The notes under the pieces are model-generated. The model ran no database searches. It was given only the letters and a program-made list of their open reading frames with translations, and was not told where the DNA came from. Positions 33,120-44,001 of a DNA stretch of 64,000 bases are shown here, one piece after another. Each line of letters begins with the position of its first letter. The first letter of the stretch is position 1. The position numbers were made by a program, and so were the translations under genes. The DNA comes from Paraburkholderia sp. BCC1885 (GTDB taxonomy: Bacteria; Pseudomonadota; Gammaproteobacteria; Burkholderiales; Burkholderiaceae), in assembly GCF_900996235.1 (NCBI RefSeq), contig NZ_CAAJGM010000088.1:1-64000 (forward strand). Reading direction: 5' to 3'.

Positions 33120-36100
33120 TTAATAACGGCGTGCCAGGGTGGTGCGCATCTGTTCCCGTATGGGCGCTTCGCTATTTGTCAGATAAATGAATTCGCCCGC
33201 TACTAGCGTGGCCACCGCCACGCCATCCCGATACAGCACGCGATTGCCCGCTACCGCCGGCACCTTGTCGCCGGGCAATAACGTGCCGACGAGGTTCAGC
33301 GGGTCGGTGGCCGCCACACAGACATAGGCGCCGTCGTTGGCGTGACGGCGCACCTCGCGCAACAGCGGGATGGCTTCCGGCAGCGCGAACTGTTCGCCCG
33401 ACAGGCCGTTGATAAAACGGCCGCCGCGCACTTCGCCGCGTGCTTCGAGGCGTTGCAGGATCCGCAGCAGATCGCGCCACGGCGGCAGCCATTCGGCTTC
33501 ACGCGCAAGCAGACGCCAGAACACCACGCCATAGCGGCGTAACAAAGTCTTCACGACGTGTTCAATGACCTCGGGCGCGAGCCGCGAGCTTTTGGCGGCA
33601 AGCGCGGCCGCCGGCGCGCTCCCCGCCGATGCGTTATCGCCCGTATCCACCACGGTCACGCTGCGCCGCCGAACCAGCGCCCAGCGGCCCGCGTCGTCCA
33701 TGCCGCCGATCGGTGCGCCGCCGCGCGGGCGCCGGCGATTGTGATGCGCCTGGCGTTTCGCGGCCGGCTTCAGCAAGGCGCGCAAACCGGCAAAACTGTC
33801 CGAGTTCGCGAGTCCCGCCGCTACCAGTTCGCCGAGTGCATTTTCCAGTTCTATTCCGAGCAGACGCGTCTCGCCTTGCAGTTCGTCGAAGAACATCGCG
33901 CCGTGTTGCGTGAGCGCGTCATAAACGCTTTGCGCGCGCGCCGACAGTGTGGGCTGTTCCGCCTGGTCGATCAGCGCGCTCCATAAGCCGACGTCGCGGC
34001 GCGGCAACAAAACGATCGGAGTGCTACGTACCGGTGCACCGCCTGCGTGCATGCGTTCGGTCAGACGCGTCCAGACGAGCTTTCCCGAGCGGCACAGTTC
34101 GTCAAGCGAGCTGATCGAATAGTCCTTGAGGCGCGCCGGCAGGATGTCTTCCTCCCAGGCGGCGGCCGCGGCTTCGAAACCCGCCAACTGATCGAGCACG
34201 CCCGCGAGCGCGTCGCGTCCTTCGCCGCGCGTACCCGGCGTCAGATGTTGCCACTCGAACAGGAAGCGCATGAAATCGTGCCGCTCGACCGGTTCGATCT
34301 CGCGCCGCAGGCGCCGCACGGTATAGCGATGAATCCGCGCCAGCAGATGGCGTTCGCACCATTGCTCGCTGGAGGCGCCCGGCGTGAAGCGGCCGCGCAT
34401 CACGTAGCCTTGCGCTTCGAGTGCGGTCAGGGCGCGCTCGACCGCAGCGGCCGGCACCGCCAGCGCGTCGGCGACATCCGCCACCGGCAGCGGGCCGAAT
34501 CCCGTCAGGCGCGCGCGCACGACGTCGACGAGCGCCTCGTCGTGATTCCAGGCTGCGGTGAAACCCTTGGGCGCGGCGATGGGCGGCTCGAAACTGGCGT
34601 CCGGGTAGATGGCCTGCAGGCAGGTCAGGCGTTCGGCCGCCAGCCAGAGTTCGGCGCCGCCCGATGTGTGCAGGCGGCTTGCGCGTCCCGCCTCGGCAAG
34701 CGCGTCGAGCCATTCCGGCCAGTTCGCATTTTGCTGCGTCTCGGCCACGGTGATGCAGCCAAGGCCGGTCAGCGCCTCGTGCATTTCGTCGATGCCGCGC
34801 GGCTGCGGCCAGGCTTCCTCGCGCACGCCGGCAATCGCGTCCGCATCGAGTGCGCCGAGGTCGTCCGCCGACGCGGGATCCGACCAGCGCCGGTTCAGCA
34901 CGGCCTGGGTGCGGCGCTCTTCGATCGGCGCGTCGTCGAGATAGGCATAGGGCTTGGCGGTAAGGATCTCGGCCGCGAGCGGCGAGGGCGCCGGCAATTC
35001 GCGCGTCACCAGTTTCACCTCGCCCCGCTCCATGCGGCGCAACAGGCTCAGCCAACCTTCGGTGTCCATGGCTTCGTGCAGGCAATCGTCGACGGTCTGA
35101 TCGACCAGCGGATGATGCGGCAGTTCGCGCTCGCCGACGATATTCTCCAGGCACGCCGCCTGATCGGGAAACACCGACGCCAGCAGGTCTTCGCTGCGCA
35201 TGCGCTGGATCTGCGGCGCGGTTTTGCGCCCGCCGCTGTAACGCGGCAAGGCCAGCGACGTGGTCGCGTTCCAGCGCCAGCGCACGCCGAACAGCGGCGC
35301 GTCGAGCAGCGCCTGGATCAACAGATGTTCCGCGCTGTTCGAGTGCAGATAGCGCCACACCTCATCGAGTGCGAAGCTGTGGCTGCCGGTCAGCGAGAGG
35401 ATGATGGCGTCCTCGGTCGCGGCTGCCTGCAATTCGAAATTGAAGGTGCGGCAAAAACGCTTGCGCAGCGCGAGGCCCCACGCGCGATTGACGCGGCTGC
35501 CGAACGGCGCGTGAATCACCAGTTGTGTGCCGCCCGATTCGTCGAAGAAGCGCTCCATGACGAGGGTGTTTTGCGTCGGCAGCGCGCTCAGGGCGGCGCG
35601 GGCGCGGGCGAGATATTCGACGATCTGGCGTGCGGCGGCTTCGTCGAGGCCGAGCGTGGCGGTCATCCAGTGAATCGCGCGGTCGAGGCGCGCGGTGTTC
35701 GACGCCGCCATGCGGGCGGGCGCCTCGGCCACGGCGACGTCGTGCAGCGGCGAGGAGGGGTACGCGCTGGCTGCCGTTGCGCTTGCCGCCAAGGCTTCAA
35801 CTGGCGCAACGACATCATCATCCGCAAGCAACGCATCCATCTGCGCCCGCAGCCGCGCGACCCCGAACGACAGTTCGTCGCTGCGTCCCGGCGCTTCGCC
35901 GAGCCAGAACGGAATATTGGGCGGCTGGCCTTGCGCATCCTCCACCCGCACGCGGCCCGCTTCCACGCGCAGGATGCGATACGACGCGTTGCCCAACTGA
36001 AACACGTCGCCCGCGAGGCTCTCCACGGCGAAGTCCTCGTTGACCGTGCCGATATTCACGGCCTGCGGTTCGAGGATCACCGCGTAGTCGGCGTTCTCGG

Positions 36101-37658
36101 GAATCGTGCCGCCCGAAGTCACCGCGACCAGCTTGCCGCCGCGCCGGCCGCGCAGCGTGCCCGTGACGGCGTCGCGATGCAGCCACGCGCCGCGCGGACC
36201 GTGGCGGCTGGTGTAGCCTTCCGCCAGCATGCGCAGCACCGCGTCGTATTGGTCGCGCTCGAGATCGGCGTAAGGCGCGGCGCCGCGCATCAGGTCGAAC
36301 AGCGCATCTTCGCTCCATTCGGCGCTCGAGACTTCGGCGACGATCTGCTGGGCCAGCACATCGAGCGGCGCGCGCGGAATCTGCAGTGCGTCGAGTTCGC
36401 CGCGCCGCACGCAATCGAGCAGGGCCGCGCATTCGATCAGGTCGTCGCGCGAGGTGGGAAACAGGCGCCCCTTCGGCATGCCGCCCACGTGGTGTCCGGA
36501 ACGTCCGACGCGTTGCAGGAATGGCGCGATGGCGCGCGGTGAGCCCATCTGGCAGACCAGATCGACGTCGCCGATATCGATGCCGAGTTCTAGCGATGCC
36601 GTCGCGATCAGCACGCGCAGCTCGCCGCGCTTGAGACGCTGCTCGGCGTCGAAGCGATGTTCCTTGGCGAGGCTGCCATGGTGGGCCGCGACGGCGTCCT
36701 TGCCGAGCCGCTCCGTGAGATGGCGCGCGGCGCGCTCGGCCATGCGGCGCGTGTTGACGAAGATGAGCGTGGTGCGGTGCTGCGCGATCAGTTCGGCGAG
36801 CCGGTTGTAGACCAGCTCCCAGACTTCGTTGGCCATGACCGCTTCGAGCGGCACCGGCGGAATCTCCAGCGCGAGGTCGCGGGGGCGCACATGACCGACG
36901 TCGACGATCGCGCAATCCACCGGCGCGGCGCTGGTGACGCTCGCGCCGCCCACCAGAAAACGCGCCACCGCTTCGATCGGCTTTTGCGTCGCCGACAGGC
37001 CGATACGCGGCAGGCGCCGCCCGCACAGCGCATCGAGCCGTTCGAGGCTGAGCGCGAGGTGACTGCCGCGCTTGCTGCCCGCTAGCGCGTGGATTTCGTC
37101 GACGATCACCGTGCGCGTGGTGGCCAGCATGCGCCGTCCCGAATCCGAGCCGAGCAGGACATAAAGCGATTCCGGCGTGGTCACCAGAATGTGCGGCGCG
37201 CGCTTGCGCAGCGCGGTGCGTTCCTGCTGGGTGGTGTCGCCGGTACGCACGGCGGTGCGGATATCGAGCGGCGGCAGGCCGCGTGCCCTGAGTTCGGCGG
37301 CGATGCCTTCCAGCGGCACTTGCAGGTTCAGACGGATGTCGTTGGAAAGCGCCTTGAGTGGCGACACGTACACCACCAGCGTTTCGTCCGGTAGCTCGCC
37401 GCCGTTGGCGAGACCTTGCTGGACGAGGTCGTCGAGCGCGGACAGAAACGCCGTCAGCGTCTTGCCGGAGCCGGTGGGCGCGGCGACCAGTGTCGAGCGC
37501 CCGCTGCGGATCGGCGGCCATGCGGCGAGCTGCGCGTCCGTCGGCGCCGGAAACGTTTTCAGGAACCAGTCAGCAACCGCTGGATGAAAGCTGTCCAGCA
37601 CGCCGCGCGGGGGAGAGGCGGGAGTCATGCTGCCGTAGGTGGGGGCGCGACGGGCCAT
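33120..37658 (-). CDS. lhr: Lhr-type large DEAD/DEAH-box helicase
   Basis: A 1512-residue superfamily-2 helicase of the Lhr (large helicase-related) family. The helicase core occupies about the first 430 residues: Walker [17 protein letters not shown] box in [25 protein letters not shown] motif III, and [12 protein letters not shown] motif VI. The rest has the winged-helix and Lhr-specific C-terminal domains, including [18 protein letters not shown] segments. Full-length bacterial Lhr is about 1500 residues, so it is complete. It translocates on single-stranded DNA and has been linked to DNA repair. A start ten codons later (second Met) is possible. Confidence 0.95.
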   Translation of the reverse strand: MARRAPTYGSMTPASPPRGVLDSFHPAVADWFLKTFPAPTDAQLAAWPPIRSGRSTLVAAPTGSGKTLTAFLSALDDLVQQGLANGGELPDETLVVYVSPLKALSNDIRLNLQVPLEGIAAELRARGLPPLDIRTAVRTGDTTQQERTALRKRAPHILVTTPESLYVLLGSDSGRRMLATTRTVIVDEIHALAGSKRGSHLALSLERLDALCGRRLPRIGLSATQKPIEAVARFLVGGASVTSAAPVDCAIVDVGHVRPRDLALEIPPVPLEAVMANEVWELVYNRLAELIAQHRTTLIFVNTRRMAERAARHLTERLGKDAVAAHHGSLAKEHRFDAEQRLKRGELRVLIATASLELGIDIGDVDLVCQMGSPRAIAPFLQRVGRSGHHVGGMPKGRLFPTSRDDLIECAALLDCVRRGELDALQIPRAPLDVLAQQIVAEVSSAEWSEDALFDLMRGAAPYADLERDQYDAVLRMLAEGYTSRHGPRGAWLHRDAVTGTLRGRRGGKLVAVTSGGTIPENADYAVILEPQAVNIGTVNEDFAVESLAGDVFQLGNASYRILRVEAGRVRVEDAQGQPPNIPFWLGEAPGRSDELSFGVARLRAQMDALLADDDVVAPVEALAASATAASAYPSSPLHDVAVAEAPARMAASNTARLDRAIHWMTATLGLDEAAARQIVEYLARARAALSALPTQNTLVMERFFDESGGTQLVIHAPFGSRVNRAWGLALRKRFCRTFNFELQAAATEDAIILSLTGSHSFALDEVWRYLHSNSAEHLLIQALLDAPLFGVRWRWNATTSLALPRYSGGRKTAPQIQRMRSEDLLASVFPDQAACLENIVGERELPHHPLVDQTVDDCLHEAMDTEGWLSLLRRMERGEVKLVTRELPAPSPLAAEILTAKPYAYLDDAPIEERRTQAVLNRRWSDPASADDLGALDADAIAGVREEAWPQPRGIDEMHEALTGLGCITVAETQQNANWPEWLDALAEAGRASRLHTSGGAELWLAAERLTCLQAIYPDASFEPPIAAPKGFTAAWNHDEALVDVVRARLTGFGPLPVADVADALAVPAAAVERALTALEAQGYVMRGRFTPGASSEQWCERHLLARIHRYTVRRLRREIEPVERHDFMRFLFEWQHLTPGTRGEGRDALAGVLDQLAGFEAAAAAWEEDILPARLKDYSISSLDELCRSGKLVWTRLTERMHAGGAPVRSTPIVLLPRRDVGLWSALIDQAEQPTLSARAQSVYDALTQHGAMFFDELQGETRLLGIELENALGELVAAGLANSDSFAGLRALLKPAAKRQAHHNRRRPRGGAPIGGMDDAGRWALVRRRSVTVVDTGDNASAGSAPAAALAAKSSRLAPEVIEHVVKTLLRRYGVVFWRLLAREAEWLPPWRDLLRILQRLEARGEVRGGRFINGLSGEQFALPEAIPLLREVRRHANDGAYVCVAATDPLNLVGTLLPGDKVPAVAGNRVLYRDGVAVATLVAGEFIYLTNSEAPIREQMRTTLARRY

Positions 37659-37918
37659 ATCCAGAGGTGTGGCGCACGATGCGCCGCAGAAAATAGCAGA
37701 GTTCAGTCTCGCAGGTTTTTACCCGGCATGCCACGGAGTTTCACGCGGTGTGAACGGCAGATTTTGCTGGATTTTACGGGGAGGCAATGCGCCGTGAGTA
37801 GCTATTGCCGTCTTTGATGAGGGACTGACGCACGTTTGCCAGACCGGCAATTCGGCTGCCGGATTTTTCCCTGTGCAGTATCCTCGTTGGATTGTTCACC
37901 CCAGTCGGAGCCTTAACG

Positions 37919-38974
37919 ATGCGCTATAACCAGCTAGGCCGTACCGGCCTGTTTGTTTCTGAACTCTGTCTCGGCACCATGACTTTCGGCGGCACCGAAG
38001 GCATGTGGCGGCAAATCGGCGATCTGCAGCAGGCCGATGCCGAGCGTCTGGTCGGACGCTCGCTCGATGCCGGCATCAACTTCATCGATACCGCCGATGT
38101 CTACTCGAATGGTTTATCCGAACAGATCACCGGTCTCGCGCTGAAGAACCTCAAGGTGCCGCGCGACCAGGTGGTGGTGGCCACCAAGGTGTTCGGCGCG
38201 ACGGCGGACTCCGCGAATACGCGTGGCGCCTCGCGCTATCACATCATGGACGGCGTCAAGGCCAGCCTCAAACGGCTGCAACTCGATCACATCGATCTGT
38301 ACCAGATTCACGGTTTCGATCCCGCCACGCCGATCGAAGAGACCATGCGGGCGCTCAACACACTCGTGCAGCATGGCCATGTCCGCTACGTCGGGGTGTC
38401 GAACTGGGCGGCGTGGCAAATCGTCAAGGCGCTCGGCATCTCCGAGCGCCTCGGCCTCGCGCGCTTCGAAACGCTGCAGGCGTATTACACGCTGGCGGGC
38501 CGCGATCTCGAACGCGAGCTGGTGCCGATGCTGCACAGCGAAGGGCTCGGGCTGATAGTGTGGAGTCCGCTCGCGGGCGGTCTGCTAAGCGGCAAGTATG
38601 GCCGCGAGCAGCAGGGCGAGGATGGCAGCCGCCGCAACACCTTCGACTTCCCGCCGGTGAATCGCGAACGTGCCTACGACTGTATCGATGCGATGCGCGG
38701 CATCGCCGAGGCGAAAGGCGTGTCGGTGGCGCAGATCGCGCTGGCGTGGCTGCTGCATCAGCGCGCGGTGACGACGGTGATCGTCGGCGCGAAGAAAGTG
38801 GAACAGCTCGACGACAATATCGCCGCCACCAAGGTGGAACTGAACGCGGACGAACTGGCGAAGCTGAATGCGGTCAGCACGCTGCCTTCGGAGTACCCGG
38901 GCTGGATGCTCGAACGTCAGGGCGAGCCGCGCCGGGCGCAATTGCAGCAGAGCGAGCGTCGTTCGGTGAAGTAA
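37919..38974 (+). CDS. Aldo/keto reductase
   Basis: A 351-residue NADPH-dependent aldo/keto reductase of the YajO/YghZ-like branch. The catalytic tetrad is visible: Asp and Tyr in NFIDTADVYSNGLSEQ, Lys in VVVATKVFG, and His in IDLYQIHGFD. The C-terminal VIVGAKKVEQLDDNIAA motif is the cofactor-binding segment. The ATG at 37919 follows GGAG at a 10-base distance and gives the standard N terminus MRYNQLGRTGL. The substrate is unknown. It stands alone, convergent with the FUSC gene. Confidence 0.93.
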   Translation: MRYNQLGRTGLFVSELCLGTMTFGGTEGMWRQIGDLQQADAERLVGRSLDAGINFIDTADVYSNGLSEQITGLALKNLKVPRDQVVVATKVFGATADSANTRGASRYHIMDGVKASLKRLQLDHIDLYQIHGFDPATPIEETMRALNTLVQHGHVRYVGVSNWAAWQIVKALGISERLGLARFETLQAYYTLAGRDLERELVPMLHSEGLGLIVWSPLAGGLLSGKYGREQQGEDGSRRNTFDFPPVNRERAYDCIDAMRGIAEAKGVSVAQIALAWLLHQRAVTTVIVGAKKVEQLDDNIAATKVELNADELAKLNAVSTLPSEYPGWMLERQGEPRRAQLQQSERRSVK

Positions 38975-39073
38975 GGTGAGGGCGTCTGTTTCAGGCGAAG
39001 GCGCGGGCGGCATTAAAGGCATTGGCAGGCCGCCGCCGCTCGCGTCGCTCTGAATCGAGAGGGTGCCGTTCGT

Positions 39074-39634
39074 CTAGGTCTTCACGAACCAGCGCTGTTC
39101 GACGAGGCGAATCAGCCCGCACACCATCAACGCGCAAACCGTCCCGAGCGTCACCTGGCCGAGGCGTTCCAGCGCGACTTCCCACGGCGGTCCCATGCGC
39201 GGCACCAGCAACATGATCGTCGCGGTGATGCCGCCAAGACGCGCCGCGCTGCCGATATTCCCGACCCAGCAGAAGACGATCGCCGCCGCGACCGTCAACA
39301 TATAAGCAATGAAATGACCGCCGCCCAATACCGCGCCGGCGAGTCCGCACACGCCGCCGACCATGGCGCCGATAAACTGATCGAGCGACAGCTTGCGCGT
39401 GTCGACATAGCTGTGCTGGCTCACGGCGATCGCGGTGATGGCGGACCAGAACGGCTGCTCGGCGTGCAGATGATTGGCGAGCGTAAACGCGATGCTGGCG
39501 CCCGCCACCGCCTGCAACGCCATGACGCAGCCTTCGACCAGACGGTCGGGCAGCGGCAACGATTTCAAAAACGCGAACAGCGAATTCGCGTCGCGCATCC
39601 GTTCGATGCGGCGCGCGTGGGAAGAGTCCGTCAT
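39074..39634 (-). CDS. FUSC-family membrane protein (fusaric-acid-resistance type)
   Basis: A 186-residue membrane protein with about five predicted helices corresponding to the FUSC transmembrane half (PF13515-like): ALQAVAGASIAFTLANHLHAEQP, WSAITAIAVSQHSYVDTRKLSLDQFIGA, and RLGGITATIMLLV. It lacks the cytoplasmic domain of full AaeB proteins, so it is a short single-repeat form. The ATG at 39634 is preferred to an in-frame TTG 45 bp upstream, though neither has a strong ribosome site. Function may be efflux of aromatic acids, by family only. Confidence 0.8.
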   Translation of the reverse strand: MTDSSHARRIERMRDANSLFAFLKSLPLPDRLVEGCVMALQAVAGASIAFTLANHLHAEQPFWSAITAIAVSQHSYVDTRKLSLDQFIGAMVGGVCGLAGAVLGGGHFIAYMLTVAAAIVFCWVGNIGSAARLGGITATIMLLVPRMGPPWEVALERLGQVTLGTVCALMVCGLIRLVEQRWFVKT

Positions 39635-39740
39635 GGTGTCTTTTATCAGGGTGTTCTGGCGCGGTTGCGCCGAAGCCAACCGCCTATTCTAGCGACTCGC
39701 GCGCAGGCACGGCATGCGATTAGCTTGCGCTCAAGGCGTT

Positions 39741-41066
39741 TCATGGTTGCCCGCTACGCCCCCGGTGGTACCAGTTCATCAAGGGCGTCGCCGATACGCC
39801 GTGCACGAACACCGAGGCGGTCACGACCGCCAGTGTGAGCGGCAGCAAGGGCAGGACCGCGGCCGTCGGGCCGTGCTCCAGTGCATAGGCGAGGTAGTAA
39901 AACGAGCCGATACCACGGATGCCGAACCAGCTCATCAGGCGGCGTTGCGCGTGCGAGGCGCGCGAGCCGAGCAACGATAGTTCGACCGCAGCCGGCCGGA
40001 TGACCACGAATAGCGCGACGATCAGCGCGGCGCTCGACCAGGTAAAAAACGGCACGCGCAGATTGGCGAGCACGTTGCCGATCATCGCCATGATGGCGAC
40101 TTCGGCGATCCGCTCCAGTTCGATGGTGAAACCCAGCACCGACTCGGTCATATATGCATGAGCCTTGTCGGGGTCCGCGGCGGTCGCTACGACGTCCTCG
40201 GAGTCGACGCTGCCGATCGTGCTGCGCGGCGAGCGCTCGCCGCTTGCCTGGTGCTCGACGCGGCGCATGGCGACGCCCGCTGCAAACACCGCGAGAAATC
40301 CATAGGTATGCGCCAGTTGCGCGCAGCCGAACGACAGCTCGATGAGTCCCAGCGCGAAGAAGCCTTCGAGGCCGAGCGCCTGCGCATGATGCGTGCGCAG
40401 CCAGGTGACCGCGTGCGTGGTGGCCCAGCCCAGCAGGCCGCCGATAGCGACCGCGCCCACGATGCCCCACAGCGTGCCGCCGGCAAATTGCCACGTCAGG
40501 CCCATATCCGTGGAACCGGGCGAGTTGGCGCACAGCGTGAGCCCCAGCAGCGCGAACGGCAGCGCGATGCCGTCGTTCAGGCCGCCTTCGCCGGAGAGCG
40601 CGAAACGCAGCACGTCGCGGTCGCCGGGGTCGTGCACCTGGACGTCGTGCGCGAGGACGGGGTCGGTGGGCGCCAGAATCGCGGCGAGCAGCAGGGCGGG
40701 TCCCCACGCCAGCCCGAGAACGTACACGCCGAACGGCGCCAACAGCCCGATCGTCACCAGCATGGCCGGCACGCCGAGCCGCAGAGGCAGCCACCATAGC
40801 GCGTCGAACACCGGCACGCGCAGGCGCAGGCCGATGGTGAACAGCGATACCAGCAAGGCGATCTCGGTGACGACCCGCAGCAAATGCGCATCGGCGATCA
40901 GATCCAGATGCAGCAGCCGCGCCCCGATGGGGCCGAGTGCGAAGCCGATCGCCAGATAGAACATGGCGGCGCTGATGGGCAGCCGCCGAAAGGTGGTTGC
41001 AGCAATGCCCATAAAGACGAGCAGGCTGCCGACAATCAGGAACCAGAGAGTTTCGGTATCGGGCAT
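39741..41066 (-). CDS. Monovalent cation:proton antiporter (CPA family)
   Basis: A 441-residue antiporter with about 12 helices. It carries the CPA1 NhaP-like patterns LGPIGARLLHL, AAILAPTDPVLAHDVQV (with the conserved Asp of the ion site) and ALSGEGGLNDGIALPFALLG. The C-terminal helices include LMSWFGIRGIGSFYYLAYAL. It exchanges Na+ or K+ for H+ across the inner membrane. A cytoplasmic regulatory domain is missing. The ATG is followed by the usual N-terminal helix. Confidence 0.92.
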   Translation of the reverse strand: MPDTETLWFLIVGSLLVFMGIAATTFRRLPISAAMFYLAIGFALGPIGARLLHLDLIADAHLLRVVTEIALLVSLFTIGLRLRVPVFDALWWLPLRLGVPAMLVTIGLLAPFGVYVLGLAWGPALLLAAILAPTDPVLAHDVQVHDPGDRDVLRFALSGEGGLNDGIALPFALLGLTLCANSPGSTDMGLTWQFAGGTLWGIVGAVAIGGLLGWATTHAVTWLRTHHAQALGLEGFFALGLIELSFGCAQLAHTYGFLAVFAAGVAMRRVEHQASGERSPRSTIGSVDSEDVVATAADPDKAHAYMTESVLGFTIELERIAEVAIMAMIGNVLANLRVPFFTWSSAALIVALFVVIRPAAVELSLLGSRASHAQRRLMSWFGIRGIGSFYYLAYALEHGPTAAVLPLLPLTLAVVTASVFVHGVSATPLMNWYHRGRSGQP

Positions 41067-41159
41067 GAGCCGGGTGGGGGCCTATAGGTTCGTCGGCGGG
41101 CCGGGCTGCCTGCTGATCCGCCCATCTTGACGGGTTCGGCAGACAGGCGCCCGCTTTTT

Positions 41160-41573
41160 TTAAGGCGAGCGACCGAAGGCGATGCGCAATTTGCGCTTGG
41201 CCTGCTCCAGCGTGGCGCGGCGGGTTTTCGGCAGATTGCGGCCGGCGCGGTTGATATAGAAATTGAGCATCGACATCGCGGACTGAAACGGTGTGCCCTT
41301 GCGGCGCTTGCTGTGCGTCGAAGACTGCTTCAGCGACTGCGCGATGGAATCCGCGCTGCCGGTCTTGAAGATATCGGCTTCGAGGTCCATTGCGTCGCTG
41401 GTTTCCATCACCTGATGCGACCAGCGTTGGGTCTTGCCCGCGCCGCTTTTGCCGCCGCTTTTACCGCCGCCGGTTTTGGCGGCGCGGCTCGCGTGAGCCT
41501 GGGCATGGCGCTGGCGCGGCGGGCGGCCCGACTTCGCGCGGGCGGCGGGGTGCTTCGGTTTTCGGGTTGTCAT
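41160..41573 (-). CDS. DUF3175-family protein
   Basis: A 137-residue basic protein. The N-terminal 50 residues are low-complexity Lys/Gly/Arg/Ala, resembling histone-like tails. The conserved part begins at RWSHQVMETSDAMDLE and continues with GSADSIAQSLKQSS and FQSAMSMLNFYINRAGRNL, the DUF3175 core. Function is unknown; the basic tail suggests nucleic-acid contact. It precedes a stretch of small stress-associated families. The GGAG before its ATG supports the start. Confidence 0.85.
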   Translation of the reverse strand: MTTRKPKHPAARAKSGRPPRQRHAQAHASRAAKTGGGKSGGKSGAGKTQRWSHQVMETSDAMDLEADIFKTGSADSIAQSLKQSSTHSKRRKGTPFQSAMSMLNFYINRAGRNLPKTRRATLEQAKRKLRIAFGRSP

Positions 41574-41633
41574 GGCTCGCCTCCTGTTTGTTGCGGTGCT
41601 TGCAGTGAAATGGTCCCGTCGTTACAGCCGTCG

Positions 41634-42125
41634 TCATAGCTTGACGCCGCCTGCTTCGGGCGCGTCCGAGCTGCCCGGAGGAATCGCGCGCACGCCGAGA
41701 TCGTCGCGGCCCCAGTACGGCTCGCTGCCGTAGTATTGATGAACCGAGGTGGCCCAGGTCTGGTCGGCCATCGACGGCCAGTGGTCCTTGTCGAAGCCGG
41801 GCGCGTTCTTGATGCGCTCCGAGGTCATGGCGAGCTGGAAGCACTTGCGCTCGGTATCGAGCGTCAGCGCGTGCCAGGGAATCGCCAGCAGCTTGTCGCC
41901 GATGCCGAGGAAACCGCCGCTCGACAGCACCGCGTAGGCGATCCGCCCCGAGCGCACGTCGAGCATGATGTCCTTGACCTTGCCGACGTCGTCGCCGTCG
42001 CTGCTCAGCACTTTGTTGCCGTCAAGGGTGGCGGCCGCCATCACGTCCGGTCCCGGACCCTCAGCCGTCTGGCTGCCCTTGCCGACGATCTTCGCGCCGG
42101 CGCCCGTCTGATTGACTGTGTTCAT
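41634..42125 (-). CDS. PRC-barrel domain protein
   Basis: A 163-residue soluble protein with a PRC-barrel at about 28-105: AAATLDGNKVLSSDGDDVGKVKDIMLDVRSGRI, then IAYAVLSSGGFLGIGDKLLAIPW. The C-terminal segment has the acidic SMADQTWATSVHQYYG. PRC-barrel proteins of this type are small, often stress-induced, and of unclear function. It lies 60 bp upstream of the DUF3175 gene on the same strand, so the two may be co-transcribed. GGGAGG precedes the ATG. Confidence 0.9.
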   Translation of the reverse strand: MNTVNQTGAGAKIVGKGSQTAEGPGPDVMAAATLDGNKVLSSDGDDVGKVKDIMLDVRSGRIAYAVLSSGGFLGIGDKLLAIPWHALTLDTERKCFQLAMTSERIKNAPGFDKDHWPSMADQTWATSVHQYYGSEPYWGRDDLGVRAIPPGSSDAPEAGGVKL

Positions 42126-42519
42126 GATGTGCCTCCCTGTAAATCGGCGAATGGTGCTTACGGCACAGCAATGGGCGTTCCTTCAGGATGGGGCGGGTTA
42201 TGGATGGAAATTGGGGGGCGATGGAAGTGGCAGGCCGCCGACTGTCCGCCGTCGATCTCCGCCGCGCGCGAGCCGGCGCGGCCGGTGGGCGACTTAACCC
42301 GTCAAAAGCGCGCGTAAAAAGCGGCCGCGCAATTGCAATTGTTGCGCGCCGTCCTTAACACAGCAGTGGCGCGAGGGCGTCCCAAGCCCGCAACAACGCT
42401 CCGGCGGGCCGGCTGGGGCGGCGACTTATTCAATCGCCTGCGAATTCGGCCCAATTCTTGCTGCAACTGCACCCGGCAGTGATATCCCACCAACTCTCAG
42501 CATCTTTACCGGAATCAGC
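42126..42519. other. Intergenic region with a hairpin
   Basis: These 394 bases between divergent genes hold no supported gene. A dyad GGCCGCGCAA...TTGCGCGCC with an inner TTGCAATTG palindrome lies at 42323-42350 and could be an operator or hairpin. Otherwise nothing was seen. Confidence 0.5.
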
Positions 42520-43098
42520 ATGACCGCGGAACGACTCCACTCGCGCGCACCTTCCCGCCACAGCGCCACGGGCCGTGACGGCGATTCCCAGCCGCAGGCG
42601 ACTGGCCCGTTCGCGGAGCGCGAATCAGCCTTGGCCCGAGCCTCGGCCCGCGAGTCAGGCACGTCTTCGGGGGCGTTGTCGGGTACATCGCAAGCGGCGG
42701 CGCAGCAGATCAGCGGCACGCAGATACTGATCGCGCTGCTGCTTGCGCCGCTGGCGTGGCTCGCCCAGGTGGCGATTGCGGAAATGGTGCTCGGCGACGC
42801 TTGCCCAGTGGGCGGGCCGGTGTTCGTCGTGCATTCGATCGCGTGGACGCCGGCCACGGTGGCCGTCGCCAGCGTGTTTTGCCTGCTGTTCGGCGGCGTG
42901 GGCGCCTATGTGGCCTGGCGCAATCTGCGGCGCACGGCAGACATTCCCTGGCGCTTTCCGTCGGCGCTGCGCGGCACGCGCGCCGAGCGCGACTGGTTCG
43001 TGGCGCGAATCTGCGCCATGTCCAGCACCATGTTCATGCTCGGCCTCGTCGGCACGGATGTCGCCATGCTGCTGATCGCACCTTGCAGCCCGTGGTGA
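42520..43098 (+). CDS. Small integral membrane protein, unknown
   Basis: A 192-residue protein of no recognised family. The first 65 residues are hydrophilic and low-complexity (Ser/Ala/Arg), followed by three predicted transmembrane helices: ILIALLLAPLAWLAQVAIAEMV, VAVASVFCLLFGGVGAYVAW, and MFMLGLVGTDVAMLLIA. A Cys pair separates the helices (GDACPVGG and the last IAPCSPW). No strong ribosome site is present before the ATG and a later start is possible. Three-helix proteins of this type can accompany cytochrome oxidase genes, but none is here. Confidence 0.65.
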   Translation: MTAERLHSRAPSRHSATGRDGDSQPQATGPFAERESALARASARESGTSSGALSGTSQAAAQQISGTQILIALLLAPLAWLAQVAIAEMVLGDACPVGGPVFVVHSIAWTPATVAVASVFCLLFGGVGAYVAWRNLRRTADIPWRFPSALRGTRAERDWFVARICAMSSTMFMLGLVGTDVAMLLIAPCSPW

Positions 43099-43198
43099 CT
43101 GTCCTGATGTATGACGCCAACCGCGTGACCGAACCGGGCGACCCAACCGCATGACCCAACCGCACCAAGCCACGCCGGCCCGTAACGGGCCGCTCGTG

Positions 43199-43873
43199 CT
43201 ACGGCCGCGCGGCGACCTCGTCGAGATGCAGCAGTAAGTCGGCCGGGTCTTCATAGACGCGCAGCGCGCCGGCGCGTTCGAGTTCATCCTGGCCATAACC
43301 GCCGGATAGCAGGCCCACGCCCAAGGCGCGGCAGCGTTGCGCGGCGAGCATGTCCCAGATGCTGTCACCCACCACGACGCTCTGCTCGATTGGTGCACCC
43401 AGCCGATGAGCGGCGGCAATGAACAGGTCGGGATCGGGCTTCGCATACTTCACATCGTCGCGTGTCACGACAATCGCCTTCTCCGGATCGACGCCAAGCG
43501 CGGCCAGATTCACCGCGGCGGTTTCCATCCGGCCGCTGGTGGCGATCGCCCAGCGGGTGCCGCTTGCGGTCAGCGCGGCGAGCAGTTCGCGGGCGCCGGG
43601 CAAGGGCCGCACCTGGCTGCCCAGACTGCGATACGCCTGAGCGTGCGCCTGCCGCAACTGTTCGATACGTTCGGCGCTCAGCTCGCTCTGGGTTTCGCGC
43701 AGCAACTGATGAGTGAACAGCCCGCCGCTCATGCCGATCTTGCGATGGATGCGCCACACCGACAATTCGATGCCTGCCTGATCGAGCGCCTGTTTCCAGG
43801 CCAGGACGTGCTGATACACGCTGTCGACGAGTGTGCCGTCGAGGTCGAAAAGAAAGGCCGTTTCAATGCGCAT
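43199..43873 (-). CDS. HAD-superfamily hydrolase (phosphoglycolate-phosphatase-like)
   Basis: A 224-residue HAD phosphatase. Motif I has D10 and D12 in LFDLDGTLVDS, motif II Ser in WAIATSGRME, motif III Lys in KYAKPDPDLF, and motif IV VVGDSIWDMLAA. The alpha-helical cap lies at about 20-85. Likely a phosphatase of small phosphorylated metabolites. The upstream GGAGGAAACATC before the ATG is a strong ribosome site. It converges with the membrane-protein gene. Confidence 0.93.
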   Translation of the reverse strand: MRIETAFLFDLDGTLVDSVYQHVLAWKQALDQAGIELSVWRIHRKIGMSGGLFTHQLLRETQSELSAERIEQLRQAHAQAYRSLGSQVRPLPGARELLAALTASGTRWAIATSGRMETAAVNLAALGVDPEKAIVVTRDDVKYAKPDPDLFIAAAHRLGAPIEQSVVVGDSIWDMLAAQRCRALGVGLLSGGYGQDELERAGALRVYEDPADLLLHLDEVAARP

Positions 43874-44001
43874 GATGTTTCCTCCGGGAAGGGATGGACA
43901 GGCCAGGGAGCCGGCGAGGGGGGAATCAAACCCTAGGTATGGTGCACCTAATAGCGCGTTTCGGGGGCGACCGTTGAGGCGTCCTTTTGCACGTCCTCGT
44001 T

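Noticed and set aside
34047..36542. 831-codon open frame on the plus strand
   Set aside because: It is antisense to lhr in GC-rich DNA; its sequence is Arg/Ala/His-rich without domains, and lhr has clear motifs.
38005..38979. 324-codon alternative frame over the aldo/keto reductase
   Set aside because: It overlaps a gene with a full catalytic tetrad and has shadow-type composition.
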